Shown here in pieces: positions 21,472-21,547 of a stretch of 21,547 nt of DNA; within the stretch, counting starts at the first letter, position 1; each line of letters opens with the position of its first letter. The position numbers and the translations under genes were made by a program. Under the pieces are notes generated by a model. That model was not told the DNA's origin. It made no database searches and saw only the letters and a program-made list of their open reading frames with translations. The stretch comes from Catenibacterium sp. co_0103 (GTDB lineage: Bacteria > Bacillota_I > Bacilli_A > Erysipelotrichales > Coprobacillaceae): the NCBI RefSeq assembly GCF_004168205.1, contig NZ_RCYB01000036.1, positions 1 to 21,547 on the forward strand, in the 5' to 3' direction.

Positions 21472-21544
21472 GAGTAACTAAATAGACTTGGGGTTTACTC
21501 AAGCTTTGAAAAAGTCAGGGGTATGAACTCCTGGCTTTGCTTTT
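21472..21544 (-). repeat. 73-bp inverted repeat, right copy
   Basis: Reverse complement of 602-674 with one mismatch (21525). The same 12-bp hairpin is present (AAAGTCAGGGGT, ATGA, ACTCCTGGCTTT, followed by GCTTTT). Homology stops sharply at 21472, 19 bases to the right of the terminator. The three bases beyond 21544 no longer match exactly, and the rest of the repeat unit, if any, lies outside the window. Confidence 0.7.
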
Positions 21545-21547
21545 ATG

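Overview
The window looks like a 21.5 kb piece of a low-GC Firmicutes chromosome. The AT-rich composition, strong GGAGG-type ribosome binding sites, and the mix of PTS-lactose, DUF1146/Mbl and RicT/Tmk/HolB genes fit an Erysipelotrichia-like gut bacterium. That placement is an inference from gene content. Two perfect 16-bp ParB sites (parS) and the tmk-holB-ricT-trmN6-rsmI cluster suggest it lies close to the replication origin.

Layout, left to right. (1) 1-371: the start of an IS1202/ISNCY-type transposase, running off the left edge, with a palindrome-rich terminus. (2) 372-674: no gene; a promoter-like sequence followed at once by a terminator, then a 73-bp repeat that returns inverted at the right edge (21472-21544). 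(3) 644-5555, plus strand: a 5'-truncated substrate-binding protein gene, then a three-subunit molybdenum hydroxylase (FAD, 2Fe-2S and Mo subunits) and a MocA-like cofactor cytidylyltransferase. (4) 5604-10827, minus strand: galE, then upstream of it lacF-lacE-lacG and a HAD phosphomutase-like gene. A lactose/galactoside is imported by the PTS and cleaved by the 6-phospho-beta-galactosidase. A divergent lacR (11048) with phased operator-like motifs and a CcpA (cre) site inside the lac promoter gives the control logic. (5) 11816-12097: a small zinc-ribbon protein behind lacR. (6) 12174-13891, minus strand: an unknown 128-aa protein, NfeD and an SPFH/band-7 protein, an apparent membrane-microdomain operon. 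(7) 14074-16164, minus strand: a Cof-type HAD phosphatase, Mbl/MreB and a DUF1146 membrane protein. (8) 16265-17039, plus strand: a GNAT acetyltransferase and a 57-aa membrane protein. (9) 17269-21368, minus strand: tmk, holB, ricT, trmN6-like and rsmI, tightly packed or overlapping.

Most genes are ordinary. The accessory parts are the left IS terminus, the molybdenum-hydroxylase island and the terminal 73-bp inverted repeats. The most unusual features are a parS embedded at the centre of a 36-bp palindrome that also forms the rsmI terminator, a second parS inside the holB reading frame, the regulatory palindromes at the IS end, the layered lac control region, and a HAD enzyme whose second motif-I aspartate is asparagine. 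I found no clearly new multi-gene system, rRNA, tRNA or CRISPR array.
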